DNA of 64,000 nucleotides from positions 74,689,381-74,753,380 of the forward strand of contig JALJCS010000001.1 of assembly GCA_023055355.1 (NCBI GenBank). The letters are read 5' to 3'. Made by a program: the position numbers and the translations under genes. The notes under the pieces were generated by a model. That model was given only the letters and a program-made list of their open reading frames with translations, did not search any database and was not told the origin of the DNA. The stretch is from Agelaius tricolor. Lineage: Eukaryota > Chordata > Aves > Passeriformes > Icteridae. Positions 1 to 11,410 of this stretch are shown one piece after another; the stretch's first letter is position 1; the number at the start of each line of letters is the position of its first letter.

Positions 1-468
1 GGATCTCCTTGAAGAGGTTCTCCTTCCTCTGGGTGCGGGAGAAGGCCACGAGCAGGGCTCGCTCGTGGGGCTGCGGCCGGGGCTTGCCGAAGCCCAGCTG
101 CCGGGGGGGCAGCGGCTGCCCCGAGCCATCCGACACCACCCGCAGCTGGAAGCACAGCAGCTCCCCCGGGGGAGAGCTCTCCCTCTGATCCCGCAAGGCC
201 TCCCGGACATCAAACACCTCCCATCTGGAGGAGCCCGCGTCCAGAATGTCCGCGGCGCGGGAGTCCAGCAGCCGGGGCTCCTCGCCGTCCCGGGCGGGGC
301 AGGTGGCGAGCAGGAGGTGGTGGAAGGAGCCCTCGGGGGACAGCGCCAGGCTCCGGTTCTCGGGCACGGAGCGCAGGATCCGCAGCTCCGCGCCCGTCAC
401 CTCCTCTGCCTCAGGCAGGCTGGAGATGTCAAAGAGGTACCGCTGCTCCGAGGCCGACGGGGAGGCAT
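1..468 (-). CDS. GDF7: GDF7 exon 2, 5' part (propeptide); gene continues past base 1
   Basis: This is the start of the second coding exon of growth/differentiation factor 7, a secreted TGF-beta/BMP-family ligand (also called BMP12). It is known for roof-plate signalling to dorsal spinal interneurons and for tendon and joint biology. On the minus strand a pyrimidine tract and AG (470-469) precede the exon at 468. The frame continues from exon 1 through a shared Asp codon. The 155 further codons read as a latency-type propeptide. They include RYLFDISSLPEAEEV, GAELRILRSVPENRS, a WEVFDVREALR segment, a LGFGKPRP segment and SRTQRKENLFKEI at the window edge. As I recall it, human GDF7 has closely matching propeptide segments (FLFDVSSLNDADEVVGAELR, RTQRKESLFREI). 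The furin site and the seven-cysteine mature domain would lie left of base 1 and cannot be checked. GDF5 and GDF6 are less likely because the leader and exon 1 match GDF7 best. Confidence 0.93.
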
Positions 469-1370
469 CTGGAAGAGATAACACAGAGAGAAAAAAAAAA
501 AAAGGGAAAAAAAGATTTAAATATCAGCAAGCCAAAGCCAAGCGCCCATTAGGGAGGTGCAAGTGACGCAGAGGTAATGGGGGAGATCTCGCTGTGCAGC
601 ACGGCTTCCTGAGCATCCCAGCGGGACACAGGCTGTGTGCCCTGCATCCAGGAGCGTCACTCTGCCTGGGGGCACCGAAAACAAATGAGAAGGAGAAGGT
701 ACAGAGGGAGGGAGAAATCAATTCAAACAAGTGGCTTCTCATCAGCACTCTTCTCCACATCCTGAGGAGGCTTCTCTGCTTCCTCCCAGGTATTCCAGTG
801 ACCCCAGATGCAACACTATTCTGTTTTGGCACGGAAGCCACACCTGAACCTGTGCAGCACATTACCAGCCCCAATCGGCAGTTTGTCACCTATTTCTTCT
901 GCCCCAAGTGTCACTCACATACACATGCTGTTAAAAATTCCACTTTCCCCTCGCAGACAGTCACAGGCACACAGGTCTGATAGAGGCAACCAGAGCGGCT
1001 GAAAGCGAGCCCAGACTCAGTTTGGCACTATTTTTAGTGCATCCAAAGACCTGACACAGACTTGTGCAGTTTCTGGAACTGAATAAATATACTCAATGTG
1101 AATTAAAAAAGAAGCACCAAAGGAGGTGGAGCTGGGAAGAAGAGGTGAATTGAGTTCTGGGAGGGTTGTTTTTTTTTGTTTTCTCCCTCGTTAACGAGAA
1201 ACCTGACCTGGGCATGCTGCAAACATCTCTGCTGTGCCCGGAGCGCCCCGACCCGCTGCCGGCAGAGCCTGCCCGACCCCCCCGCCCCGCACCCGCCCAG
1301 CCCCGCCGGCAGCGCCGCTCGGCGCAGCCTGCGCTGCCCGCGGGGGGAAACTGCTTCTCCCTGTCATTCG

Positions 1371-1401
1371 CTGCTGCTGCTGCTGCTGCTATTATTATTA
1401 T
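1371..1401. repeat. (CTG)6 followed by (ATT)n compound microsatellite
   Basis: Six CTG triplets (1371-1388) run directly into ATT/TTA triplets to about 1401, followed by looser A/T triplets to about 1440. The repeat lies inside GDF7 intron 1 and is not translated. Confidence 0.9.
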
Positions 1402-1910
1402 CATTAACAGTACTATTATTATTCATTATGGTTATTAAAATTACTATTTGAAAAGCAGATCTAAAATTCCTATGAGAAGCAGATAAGAGCAGATAAGGAG
1501 ATCTCTTTGAAGAGTTCATCTGGTTTCGTTTTGCGCTGAAACTTCCCAGGACCTGTGCTCAGCTTTCGCCCAGCACTCACAAGCCGAGCACTGCCCACCC
1601 TCCCACCGGAGCATCCTCCTCCCGGTCCCGCCTCGCTCCCCCGACGTTTCCCCATCAGTTTCCAGTAAACCTCCTCCCGCAAAGGCTGCCGGCAGGATAC
1701 GGCCCCTTCTGGGTGTGGGAATGGGACTGGGGGGGCTCTCCCACCAGCGACAGGGACAGGGTGCGGCTGGCGCTGCTTTTCAGTTTGCCTTTTCATTTTA
1801 TTCGATCAGGAATGTATTATTATTTTCCCCCCCAGCCGTGCGAACTTGGCCGGCAGGGCGCGAAGTACATATATACATTTATTTGTTAAAAGTTTATCAT
1901 TAGGTGCGTA

Positions 1911-1964
<54 letters not shown>
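1911..1964. repeat. (ATT)18 microsatellite
   Basis: An uninterrupted run of about 18 ATT/TTA triplets in GDF7 intron 1. This is a likely length polymorphism. Confidence 0.95.
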
Positions 1965-1966
<2 letters not shown>

Positions 1967-2299
1967 TCTCGGGTATGAAGAGGGCAAAAGAGGGCGAAGA
2001 GGGGGAAGGGGACCGCGATGCCGAGCTCAGCCGGTGGCGTTAGCGGGAGTCGCTACCTGCAGAAATCGCTAACCCAGTCGCTCCGGAGCGCCGCGGCCGC
2101 CCGGGACACCGCGGCTGCGCTCCCTCCTTGGCCCAGCCCGGCCCGTCGCGGTGCCCCGCGGAGTTTTTCGGGCTGCAAAGGCTCTGGCAGGACGGGGGAT
2201 GCGGCGCGGAGAAGCTGCTCTCAAAGGGCGCCGCACGCCCCGGCCCCGCATCAGGTGGCGGCAGGTCCCGGGAGCCCCGCACCGCCGCTCACGCCGTCC

Positions 2300-2880
2300 T
2301 GGCCGGCTGCACCTCGCACCCCGTCCCGAACCGCATCCCCAGGCACCAAGCGCCATCCTCGACACCGACTGCGTGTGCAACCCCATCGCCACCCCAGAGC
2401 CCCGCTCTGCGCCACGCTCATCTCCGCCGGCAAGCCCCTTCACCGGTGCCAGGCACAAACCTTTGGCTGCCCCCATCGTCAACCCTCCTAACCGTATGCT
2501 CATGCACAACCCCACTCCCAGCCCTGTCCTCGCCCCCACTGCCACGCTCAGATTCGCGCACGGCTTCGTTCCCGTTAAACAACCGGGATGCGCAGCCCCT
2601 ATCCCGTGAAGCTCCATCCCCTGCAACCACCCCGTGCGGAAACCAGCGCACAATCCTATCCCGGGCACAGCCCTGTGCTCGGACCAACATGCGAGCATCC
2701 TCTCCGTGTGCCACCACGTCCCCAAACTCACGCTCAGAGTGATGCACAACCCCGTGTATCCATCCCCACATGCACACAGGAGCCGATCCCCACACCCGTG
2801 CACCGTCTCCATCCCCAAGCCGCATCCTCATCCCCAAACCCATTCCGAAGCCCAGGCATCGACTTCTCTCCCGCCCGACG
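2300..2880. repeat. Degenerate C-rich, strand-asymmetric repeat in GDF7 intron 1
   Basis: The plus strand is dominated by short, imperfectly repeated phrases built on accccat/ccatccc/caaccccg motifs, with few G runs, over more than 500 bp. The minus strand, which is the GDF7 sense strand, is therefore G-rich. It resembles a decayed short-unit minisatellite. No clean period can be stated by eye. Confidence 0.55.
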
Positions 2881-2944
2881 GCGGAGCCCCGGCGGGGCGG
2901 CCGTTCCGCGCTCGCCGGCCCGGCCGCGGCTGCCCCGCACTCAC

Positions 2945-3272
2945 CGCTGCGCGCTCGCTCCGCGAAGCCCGTCACGGTGTCGGCGCGGCGGCCGGGGGCG
3001 CGGCGGGCGGCCAGGCGCTGGTACAGGGCCACCATGTAATGATGCGGCACCACCGTGCCGTTGCGGAGAGCCCCGTCCCTCCGCGGCGGGGAGGAGAAGG
3101 GGGAGGCGGCGGCGGCGGAGGAGGAGGAGGCGGAGGAAGGCGCGGCTGCCGAGGGTCGCTGGGGAGCGGCCGCTGACGGGCCGCGCACGGCGGCGGCCTC
3201 CAGCCCGCGGCGAAGGCGGCAGGCGCCCAGCAGGCAGAGGCAGAGGGCGGCGGCGGCGGCGCGGAGGCGCAT
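2945..3272 (-). CDS. GDF7: GDF7 exon 1 (signal peptide and start of propeptide)
   Basis: First coding exon: 109 codons plus one base. The start codon is at 3272-3270. It opens a typical leader, MRLRAAAAALCLCLLGAC, followed by GLEAAAVRG, almost the same layout as the human GDF7 leader. A low-complexity Ala/Ser/Pro linker follows, then RNGTVVPHHYMVALYQRL, which contains a potential N-glycosylation site (NGT), and ADTVTGFAERARS. The last two match the conserved start of the propeptide fold in the GDF5/6/7 group. The exon ends at a clear donor, GTGAGT, read down from 2944. The phase (one base left over) fits the acceptor at 469. The frame stays open upstream of this ATG with another in-frame ATG at 3551, but only the 3272 start gives the family leader. 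The exon is extremely GC-rich with Ala/Gly/Pro-type triplet runs, which is usual for this gene and often causes gaps in bird assemblies. Confidence 0.93.
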
Positions 3273-3342
3273 GGCGGCGGCCCGGGGCTCGGCGCGGAGC
3301 TGCTGCCGCCGCCGCTCCCCGCCCGCTTTTGAACATCGTCTT

Positions 3343-3373
<31 letters not shown>

Positions 3374-4420
3374 GCCGCGGCCGCGGCCGCCCGCCGCCCG
3401 GGGGCGCCCCCTGCCGGCCGCTCGCCCCTCCCCGCCCGAGCGCCGCCCGCGCTCGCAGCCGCCCCTCCCGCCCCGGCAGGTGAGAGACCCCCCCGGAACC
3501 CCTCGGGCTCCGCCCCGCCCGCCCCGGCAGGTGAGAGACCCCCCCGGACACCCCTCGGGCTCCGCCCCGCCCGCCCCGGCAGGTGAGAGACCCCCGGATC
3601 CTCCCTTAGACCTCGCCCCGCCTGTCCCAGCAGGTGAGATACCCCCGGATCCCCTCTGGACCTCGCCCCGCCTCCTCCGCCAGGTTAGAGGAAGCCCCGG
3701 ACCCTCCATCGGATCCCGCCCCGTGTCCCCCGGCAGGTGAGAGATCCCTCAAGGCTCCGGGCCAGCACCCGATGGGGGCACCCGCACCCCTCGTTTGGCG
3801 GGGGGAGCCGCGTCCCACAGCCCCGTGCCAAGGCGTCACCCCAGCCTGGCTGTGGGGTGGAATGGGGCTGTGTTTGACTGTGGAAGGCGACCCCAGTTCG
3901 GATGGCGGGAGGTTGGGGGGCACTACCACCTCTGTTAGCCGGGGTCATATTTCGGAGCGGGGACTGACCGGGAGACCACCGAAGACTGGACCGGGAAACT
4001 TCTCCCGGTATTGGAGCGGGTCACTCAGCACCTCGTACCGGGGCGGGGGTCCCGGTCCTACACTGGAGATGGGCCTGTCCCGGCTCTGTTTCGAACGGAG
4101 GAACCGCCACCCCATGTTTCGGGCAGACCCCTTTTCCCCGACACTGGACCGCGGGGGTGATGCCGGCGGTGGGGCCGGGCCGGGAGCGGCGGGGGGAGCC
4201 GGAGCGACCCGCTGTGGGGCGGCCCCGGGGCCCAGGCTCCCCCCGCACCGCTCCGAGATGCCCCGGGCTGCCCCGAGCCTCCATCGGCCCCGGTAATTCC
4301 GCCTCGGGAGTCCGACACCGGAGCAAAACAAAGACCCAGCCGGGCTGCGGGCTGATGTTTTCCCTCGCGCGGAGGGTTTCCTTGGTAAAATTCAGATGTT
4401 TCCTTGGGTCTCGATTAAAA
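3273..4420 (-). promoter_or_regulatory. GDF7: GDF7 CpG island, 5' UTR and promoter region
   Basis: The DNA upstream of the GDF7 start codon stays very GC-rich, with dense CpG, to about 4350. It then drops abruptly to AT-rich sequence near 4380-4440. A run of CCG/GCC triplets lies at about 3341-3372. The transcription start and 5' UTR must lie here but no TATA box stands out. The ~51-bp minisatellite at 3474-3760 lies within this region. The regulatory role is inferred from composition and position. Confidence 0.6.
3474..3760. repeat. ~51-bp minisatellite, six copies, upstream of GDF7
   Basis: Six tandem units start with a CCCCGGCAGGTGAGAGACC-like phrase, followed by a CCGGA...CTCGCCCCGCC segment. 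The core CAGGT(G/T) falls at 3477, 3528, 3580, 3631, 3681 and 3734, giving spacings of 51, 52, 51, 50 and 53. Five of the six copies keep CAGGTG. The fifth (3681) reads CAGGTT. The array starts about 200 bp upstream of the GDF7 ATG. Confidence 0.9.
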
Positions 4421-4828
4421 TAACAAAGTGGGGTATTTACTAGGATGTTATTTCAAGTCTCTTAAGTCCCTGGTTATGTCTGTTGCGATTTCTCCGCAAA
4501 TACAAAAACAAGCGCTGCGATGATTTATTTGAAAGAATGTAGGTGTTTCGCCAAAACAAACACGGCTTTTTTTTTTCTTCTCCCCCCCGAAACAATCGCT
4601 TCTCACAAGCATTTGTCACTGCAGCCTCTTGGATTTCTTTCTGCTATAATTTTACAGGTGTCCTGTCACAGCATTGTGAGCAGGTTTCTAATGCCAACCA
4701 GCGGCTTTGCTCGGTATGTACACACACACTGTGCAGAGACACGGACGGCACTCCCAGGACACCATCCCAAGAAAACCCCATCCCAACAAATTCCTGTCCC
4801 ATGCACGCTAGATGGCCAGGCCTGAAGC

Positions 4829-4940
4829 CATTTGCACACCTTGCACAGCACTTGTGGAGTTTGCACAGCCTTTGCACAGGGCTTGCACAGCCTGCCCATG
4901 GGGTTGGCATGGCTTGCATGGCATTTGCACACCCAGTGTG
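4829..4940. repeat. Degenerate TTGCACA(G/C)C short tandem array
   Basis: The word TTGCACA occurs six times in about 110 bp, mixed with TTGGCATGG/TTGCATGG variants. This fits a decayed ~10-12 bp tandem repeat just outside the GDF7 CpG island. Confidence 0.6.
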
Positions 4941-6078
4941 TTCACACGGGGCCTTGCCCACACCAGCCCCCCCCAGCAGCTACTGACCCCCGGGAGCCTA
5001 ACCCAGCTGGGACAGGAGGCAGGGCAAGGGCTCGCAGAGGAAGGCTTCCTTAACTCTTATTCTTCTGTCAGTCCCTTATTAAATCCAGCCTGATGCTGTT
5101 CAGATAGTAAAGGTCATTTTTAAAAACCATCTGACAAGACCTCCCAGCCCTGAGGCCTCACTCCCCCCTGGCCAGGGTGCTGAGGCTCCACTCAGGAGCC
5201 CTTCCAGAACCAGAACATGGCAGCAAGGCTCAGAGCAATTCTTCCCAAAGATGAGAAGGCTGAAAAGCACTTTCTGGTCCTGTCCCACTTTATCCCACCT
5301 CAAAGAGCAGCCCCAGGCTCCAAACTGTGCTCCTGATGCTCCCACTGCAGCACATGTCAGCACTCAGTGCTGCCCAAGGAAGAGATCAAAAGGGTCAGCA
5401 AAAGGATGGAAGGATAGTGGGGTGGGAAGGACTGTTCCATGGGCAGACAAGTCTATCCATAAACCTCCGGGCTTCTTGCAATGGTTTCTGGAGCATCCTG
5501 CCTGGAACCATGTCACACAGTCAGTTTTATGGGAAACAGTGAAAGGTACAAAAATGGTGAGTGTGGGCCCCAGTCCCACAACCCTTCAGCCTCAAGCCCC
5601 CAAGTCTGTACATCCTCCTGCAGTCTGGGGCACATGTAACACACCTGTGGAATGCCAAGCTTCACCAAATTCCCTGGGACTGGAACTGTCACTTTCACTG
5701 CATTTTTGATCTGTATGTTTCAAAAATTAAAGTTACATTGATGCAACAGACAGCTGTGCCTCCTGATTGTTCTTCCCCCACAACTTTTTTTTGCCCACAG
5801 ACCAGTTCTCTTCTCAGCCCCCAGTGTGGGCACCAGGGCCAAATCCCTCCCTGCTGCGAGCTGGCAGAGCTGAGCAGTGGGTTCCTGTGCATCAATTTGC
5901 ACCACACCATCCTTGTCCCTGTGTGCAGCTGTCCCCATGACAGAGCCTTGTGCTGCTGGATGACAAGAGGCAGATCCCTGTGCTCATTGTCTATATGGAG
6001 ACCCAGACACAGGCACACAGACCCCCACCCAACCCCAGTGACATGGACACACGTCTGGGAGCACCAGAAGGCACATGA

Positions 6079-6103
6079 ACACACACACACACACACACAC
6101 ACA
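6079..6103. repeat. (CA)12 microsatellite
   Basis: A perfect dinucleotide run of about twelve units in intergenic DNA. Confidence 0.95.
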
Positions 6104-8241
6104 GGTACCCCAACCCAAGCAGCAAATCCTGCCCAGCTGAGCCAGAGGGTAGATGTGAAACCCCACAGCTCATCCTCCCAACCACACAGCATCTATCGAG
6201 ACGCACAGGCACTGACTTTCCCATCTGTTCTCCATTGCAGCCTCATTTAAACCCTTTTGGGCTTTCTTGAATTTCCATCAGCCCAGCCCAGACCAGCTGC
6301 AGGACCTTCCCAAGCCTCCCGAGCCCTGCACAGCAGCACAGCAGCTCCTGCCCCCAGTCCTTCCCTGTGCTGGGGATGGGCTCCCTTCTCTCCTTGCAAA
6401 ACTTTTGTGCATAATTTCACCCTGGCAAAAAGCCACTTTCTACCAGCCCCCTTCCAAACCCAAATTAGCACGCTGCTGCAGCAGCAGAAATTGGAGAGGA
6501 AAGGCTGCAGTTTTATTTTACAACTCAATTAGCAAGTTTATACAGAAAAAAACACCCACATAACTGAGGGAGATTTTCTGTCCGTTCAGCTTCACCAGTA
6601 AATAGACTGGTTCTTCCTGAGGGCACTCCCCACTGCTGTGGGCACAGCAATGTGCTCCTGCCTGTGGGGCCCCTCAACCAATGGGCTGACCCTGGCTCCA
6701 GCCCTGCTCACTTGCTCCATCTCTCTTTGCTCTTACACTTAAGAATCCTCTAGGTATCTCTATCATGGGCTGAAAACACAGTTTTGAGACTGTCCTGACA
6801 CCCTGTTCACAGAGTATTAAATCGGAAGTGTGCCAAAACCTAAGATGAAGATAAAGGGCCACATTTGCCCCTATTTTTTCCCCAAGAACCAGTCCCAAGT
6901 AACATGAAGCCAATGGCTGTATGCCCAGGAGGGATCCTGACTCCTGAGACAGCTTGCACCATGTCCCACTACCGTCTCTCTCTTCCTTGACCAATAGACC
7001 CTTCTGGTCAGGTTTCTGGAAGGAAGGGGACAGTCTTCTCACTAAGCCAGTTTTATTACTGGGAACGTTTTTTGCATGGTGATTGCTTCAGGGTCACGAA
7101 GGAATAATTTGGGCTTGTCCCCTCTGTTGCAGTCCCCCTTCCTGAGGGGGGACTACTTGTCCTTCTGCATTGTCCATGGCAGCTGGGGACTTTTGTGTGT
7201 GGAGCACTGAATCATCTCCGTGCTCAGGGGTTGAGTCCTGGTCATGGTGAATCACCCTGCCACGGCTACCTCCTCTTGAACAGCTGTGGGCACGGTCCCA
7301 GCCTGGCAGAAGGGCTGCCCTACTGATGCTCTTCAGCACAGGAGTGATTCAACTAGAACCCCACCAGGCATGGAAGACCACTTCCCAAAGTAGGAAACTG
7401 AGGCAGAAGGGAAATCCTCAAGGAATAACCATGTGCCTCATGTCTCAGCTACATTCCCAGAGCTCTGCACCTTCCCTGTCATCAGCCCTTTCTACTGGAA
7501 TAGAAATAAGCTGCAGTGACAAACCCCCTCCACACCTCAAAACTGGAGGTGTTTGCAGCTGTTAGCTGAGCCAGTGGGGCTCCACCAGATTTTCAAGTCT
7601 TAAGCAAGTTCAGTGATCAAACCATTGATGCCAGTGGCTGTTTGGAAGAGTGTGTTTTCATGTAGTGACCACACAAGAAGCCTCTTGGGGCTTCACTTAA
7701 CAAATGTCTTCTAGCGAGATGGCTACAAGTGATGGCAGGGCCAGCTCAGCAAGTAGCTAAGCAACAGCATCGTTTTCTTTCCAAATCCTCCAGCAACTCC
7801 TTCCAAAACTTACTTAAACTGAGGCCAAGCTGAATTCTTTCTGATTGTCTGCTCAGGGATAGCCAGGGAAGATAAGACAAATCAAGGTACAAACTCCATG
7901 CATGAAACATCAGATGGATTCAAGGACCCTGTAGGCTGCTTTGCTTCAGGCCCAGAGACCTGACGTCAGCTCAGTCTGGCTGCCTAAAGCTGTGCTTGTC
8001 TCACATCACTTTCTGTTTGAGCAGTTTGAGCACTGAGCTCTAGCTAGGGGACAGGAAATGCTTTGTGGAGAGTTCAATCCTTCTGGAAACAAAAAAGCTT
8101 CTTGAAAAAAGCTTTCCAATATCCCCTCAGGGAAAATTGTCCTATTCAGCATCTGGTTGACAGGGTCTGGCATAAGCAACTTGAAAATAGTGAGTCAAAA
8201 CACAACTGAGCACTCAGTCAATTTAAAAAAAAAATTTAAAA

Positions 8242-8275
8242 GCTGACTCTGCTTTTTGAAAAGTGCAGAGTCAGC
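8242..8275. repeat. 11-bp perfect inverted repeat (hairpin)
   Basis: GCTGACTCTGC (8242-8252) and its exact reverse complement (8265-8275) are separated by 12 bp. Part of that spacer (TTTT...AAAA) could extend the stem. Just upstream is a self-complementary A/T tract at about 8221-8240. Confidence 0.75.
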
Positions 8276-10714
8276 AAGTAATTTGTCAATGCACCGTCAC
8301 AGATGCTGGATCATGGTGATGGCTCACCCCAAGTGTCCTCACGGTGGTAATCTAGGCCAGCATCTGGTTGGAAGGGGTGGGATTCACTTCCCTTCAATTT
8401 TGGGTTCCTCTTCAGTTTAACTAATCACCTTCTTCCCATTACTGGTTCCTGGAGGGAGAGCAGTACCTCCAGAAAGCAGTTCCGGCAGCATGAACACAGA
8501 GCCCAGCTGAGCCAGCTGTCACAGAGGTCAAGAAAGCTGTCAGCTGTCTCCTCCCCACCCCTGGATGAACACGCTACAAGGGGAAGCATTGCCCTACAGC
8601 TCTCCTCAAACTCTGCTCCATGATTCCTTATTCTTATGTATTAAATCCTTTGATCTCCACTCAGTCTTTTTTTCTCTCATCAGTTTCCCACATCACATCC
8701 TCCCCAACTTCTTGTCCTCCAGCTCCCAGTCCCTTTGTCAAGGCCCCTGAGATCTGGGGGGCATCAGGGAGGAGAAGGGGACACCTGGCTGGGAGAGTAT
8801 TTGCCAGCAGATACCCAAAGGAACACCAGAAAAGGAACAGAGTACATAACCCTGATCTTTCCAGTTCCCAGCTCCTCCTAGGAGATTCCTTCTCTGCCCT
8901 CTCCCCATTCCTTCCAGCCAGTGCTGCTCATGACTACTGTGTCAGGCTCATTTCTCTGCCACTTGAGACAGAATTTCTCCATACAAAACCAAGTTCTTTG
9001 CTTTACATTGCAATGCAAAGTCTTACCACCAACTCCAGTTATGGGTCATAACTCCAATAATAACTCCAGTTACCTCACTCATAACTTTCTGGGTGCAGCT
9101 GTTCACCACTATGAACATGTAAGGAAGGTGTCTGGGGTTTTTTTCCCCCCTTTAAGTTATCCTCCTATCCTTTGGTATTGTTGTTACCTTTTTTCTCTCA
9201 TTCACTTCAGAGTTCTAATCCCATGCTTTTATTTTCTGCCACAGACCTGACAAATGGAACTAAATTCTGGCAAATCTGGTTTCCTGCACAGTTACTGGGA
9301 CATCAGCAAGCCCTGGGGGTCAGCTGAGGTGTGCAGATGGCCAGAGAATACCTGCCACCCTCAGCCCCAGCCCAGCACTCCTCTGTGCCTGCTGCTCTGC
9401 TGGGCTGTGAGGAGGAGGAATGGAGGAAAGTGGGTGTATGGGTGGGGGAAAAGATGTGGTGCAAAGTCGTGTTTGATTGCAGCTTTGCATGGTCTGCATC
9501 ACTCCCACCAAAGCTTGTCCCTGAGCTCCCTGCCAGGGCAGCATGTCCTTCCATGACACACGTGGGGGGTTTGGCCCCACAGGAGAGATGGATCTCACCT
9601 GAGAGGCCCCACAGACAGCAGCACACACCATGGGGCAAACTGAGCAGTTCACAAACCAGTTCTTACCACTGACACCTCCTGGTCTCCTACCCAGTTCTGC
9701 ATTTGAACCCCACAATTTCTGCTTTCCTTTTCCATCTTGCCTTTTCAAACTTTTTTGTTTTGTAAACAAAAACTCATGCTGTGTGCCTCTTTCTCCTTCA
9801 GCTGCCGAGCAGCATGAGAGGCTCGGAAAAGAACTCATCCCACGGAGCCATCGCCCCGTCCCAGCTCAGTAGAGGGGCCGGTGGCCGCGCTGGGACCGAG
9901 CATCCTCTGGCAGCCTGCGAGCCCTGGGAAGGGCTCTCCCAGGGCAGGAGCACCATCTCCTGGAGAAGGGATTTATAGCACTGCGGCTCCGTGGAAGGCG
10001 TTTTCCGAGGCGCGGATGGAATGTGGAAGGCACTAGCAGTTCGGAAGGCACCCACTCTGGTTTCTCTCCGCGTAGGCTGTGAAATACTCATAAAGCAACC
10101 CTGTACAAGTGTGTCCTGTAAAAAGGAGGGAGATGGGAAACTGGCTGCAAATGAGAACACATTTTGTGGGCACACCCCTTTTTCTCTCTGCTGTGCATTA
10201 GACAGACTTGAGTGTGAGTTGCAGGATCAGGTGTTAAAGTTTTTACTATGGGTGTGTCAGGTGAAGTTGCATTTTATTGCACATTTCGGACTGTCTCAAA
10301 GAGTCATCGAGTTAATACAAAGAGCAAATCACATCTTACTTAAGGAAGGGTCCTTTGCAAAGTTTTGAGATGTAACTTGAACATGAACAAGCTTTCTGCC
10401 TATGTATCTTTCCATTGGTAAATGCAATAAAAGGAGATACGTGCAATGCATTACATCCTGCAGCCCCTGCAGATTTATTTAGTTCTCTCACTAAAGTTAA
10501 AGGCATGCCTCTGGACAGGGACAGCTGCATGGATGGAGCCAGTGACACACATCAGTGTGGAATGTCAAGTGCCCTGTTGGGCATGACCTTGATTGTGTGT
10601 TCTCAACTGCCTATCTCAGCTCTTTGCAGACAAGCTGGTGTAGGCTGACATCAGTATTTGGGTAGCATCTGTTTCTGCCTCAACCAGAAAGGCACAGACC
10701 TGTTATTTATAGTA

Positions 10715-11165
10715 GGACACAAAATGGTCCCAGGGCTGGAGAACCTCTCCTATGGAGACAGGCTGAGAGAGCTGGGGCTGTTCAGGCTGGAGAAGAGAAG
10801 GCTCTGGGGAGACCTCACTGCAGCCTTACAGTACTTACAGGAGGCTTACAGAAAAGAAACAGAGCCATTTTTTTATATGTGTAGACACAGACAGGACAAG
10901 GGGGAATAGTTCTAAACTAAAAGAGGAGAGATTTAGATTGCATGATAGGAAGAAATTCTTTATTGTGTGGGTGGTGAGGCACAGCCACAGGTTGCCCAGA
11001 GAAGCTGTGGATGTCCTATCCCAGGAAGTGTACAGGTCAGGTTGGATGGGACCCTGAGCAACCTGATCTAGTGGAAAGTGTCCCTGGCCATGACAGTAGG
11101 AGGGGCAGAACAAGATCATATTTCAGGTCCCTTCCAACCCAGGCCTTTTTATGACTCTATGATTT
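10715..11165 (+). mobile_element. CR1 LINE fragment, 3' end
   Basis: It shows the usual CR1 3'-region phrases in order: GGAGAACCTCTCCTATGGAGACAGGCTGAG-type start (shown here only in part), CTGTTCAGGCTGGAGAAGAG, a GGTTGCCCAGAGAAGCTGTGG-type block, CAGGTTGGATGGGACCCTGA, and a CTTCCAACCCAGG end with TATGACTCTATGAT. This is a 5'-truncated, non-coding retroposon copy. The short open frame over it is a residue of the element. Confidence 0.92.
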
Positions 11166-11374
11166 ATATTTAATGCAGGCAACACACTTGCTTTGCCTTG
11201 CCCATTTGTCTGTCCTTACCCCCCAGAACACTTATGCACAGGTTCAGGCACCTGAGACAATACCAGATCTTTATTGTGAATATATGGTGCTACCTGAGAC
11301 ATCCAGATCTCCAGCTGCTGCCTCAGAAAAGAGGACAGCCTTCTAACCTTCTGCCTCATTGACCAGCACAATGT

Positions 11375-11410
11375 CTATAGACCTTTTCCAACCTAAATGA
11401 TTCTGTGAGT
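11375..11410 (+). mobile_element. Short CR1 3'-tail remnant
   Basis: GACCTTTTCCAACCTAAATG followed by ATTCTGTGA matches the CR1 3' terminus. It lies about 210 bp beyond the previous copy in the same orientation. It is too short for firm assignment. Confidence 0.5.

Larger units (their letters stand above)
469..2944 (-). other. GDF7: GDF7 intron 1
   Basis: The intron is 2476 bp, with donor GT at 2944-2943 and acceptor AG at 470-469 on the minus strand. It holds an A-run near 491-505, a CTG/ATT compound microsatellite near 1371-1401, a pure ATT microsatellite (1911-1964), and a strongly strand-biased C-rich stretch from about 2300 to 2880. I found no coding exon or RNA gene inside it. The open frames in the GC-rich half are products of base composition. 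Confidence 0.85.
4421..10714. other. Intergenic DNA between GDF7 and HS1BP3, left part
   Basis: No gene is supported here. Visible items are a loose array of TTGCACA words (4829-4940), a CA microsatellite (6079-6103), and an 11-bp inverted repeat (8242-8275). The open frames in this stretch lack recognisable domains and conserved-looking composition. Confidence 0.6.

Noticed and set aside
2418..3551. A 377-codon minus-strand frame starting at 3551
   Set aside because: It extends the real GDF7 exon 1 at both ends. The family leader begins at 3272 and a strong donor ends the exon at 2944. The remainder is GC-rich flank and intron.
2972..3709. A 245-codon minus-strand frame with Gly/Pro/Arg-rich repeats
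   Set aside because: It is out of frame with GDF7 exon 1 and consists of minisatellite and CCG-triplet translation.
5561..6250. A 229-codon plus-strand frame in intergenic DNA
   Set aside because: It has no recognisable domain, runs through a CA microsatellite (TH repeats), and its composition is like that of the flanks.
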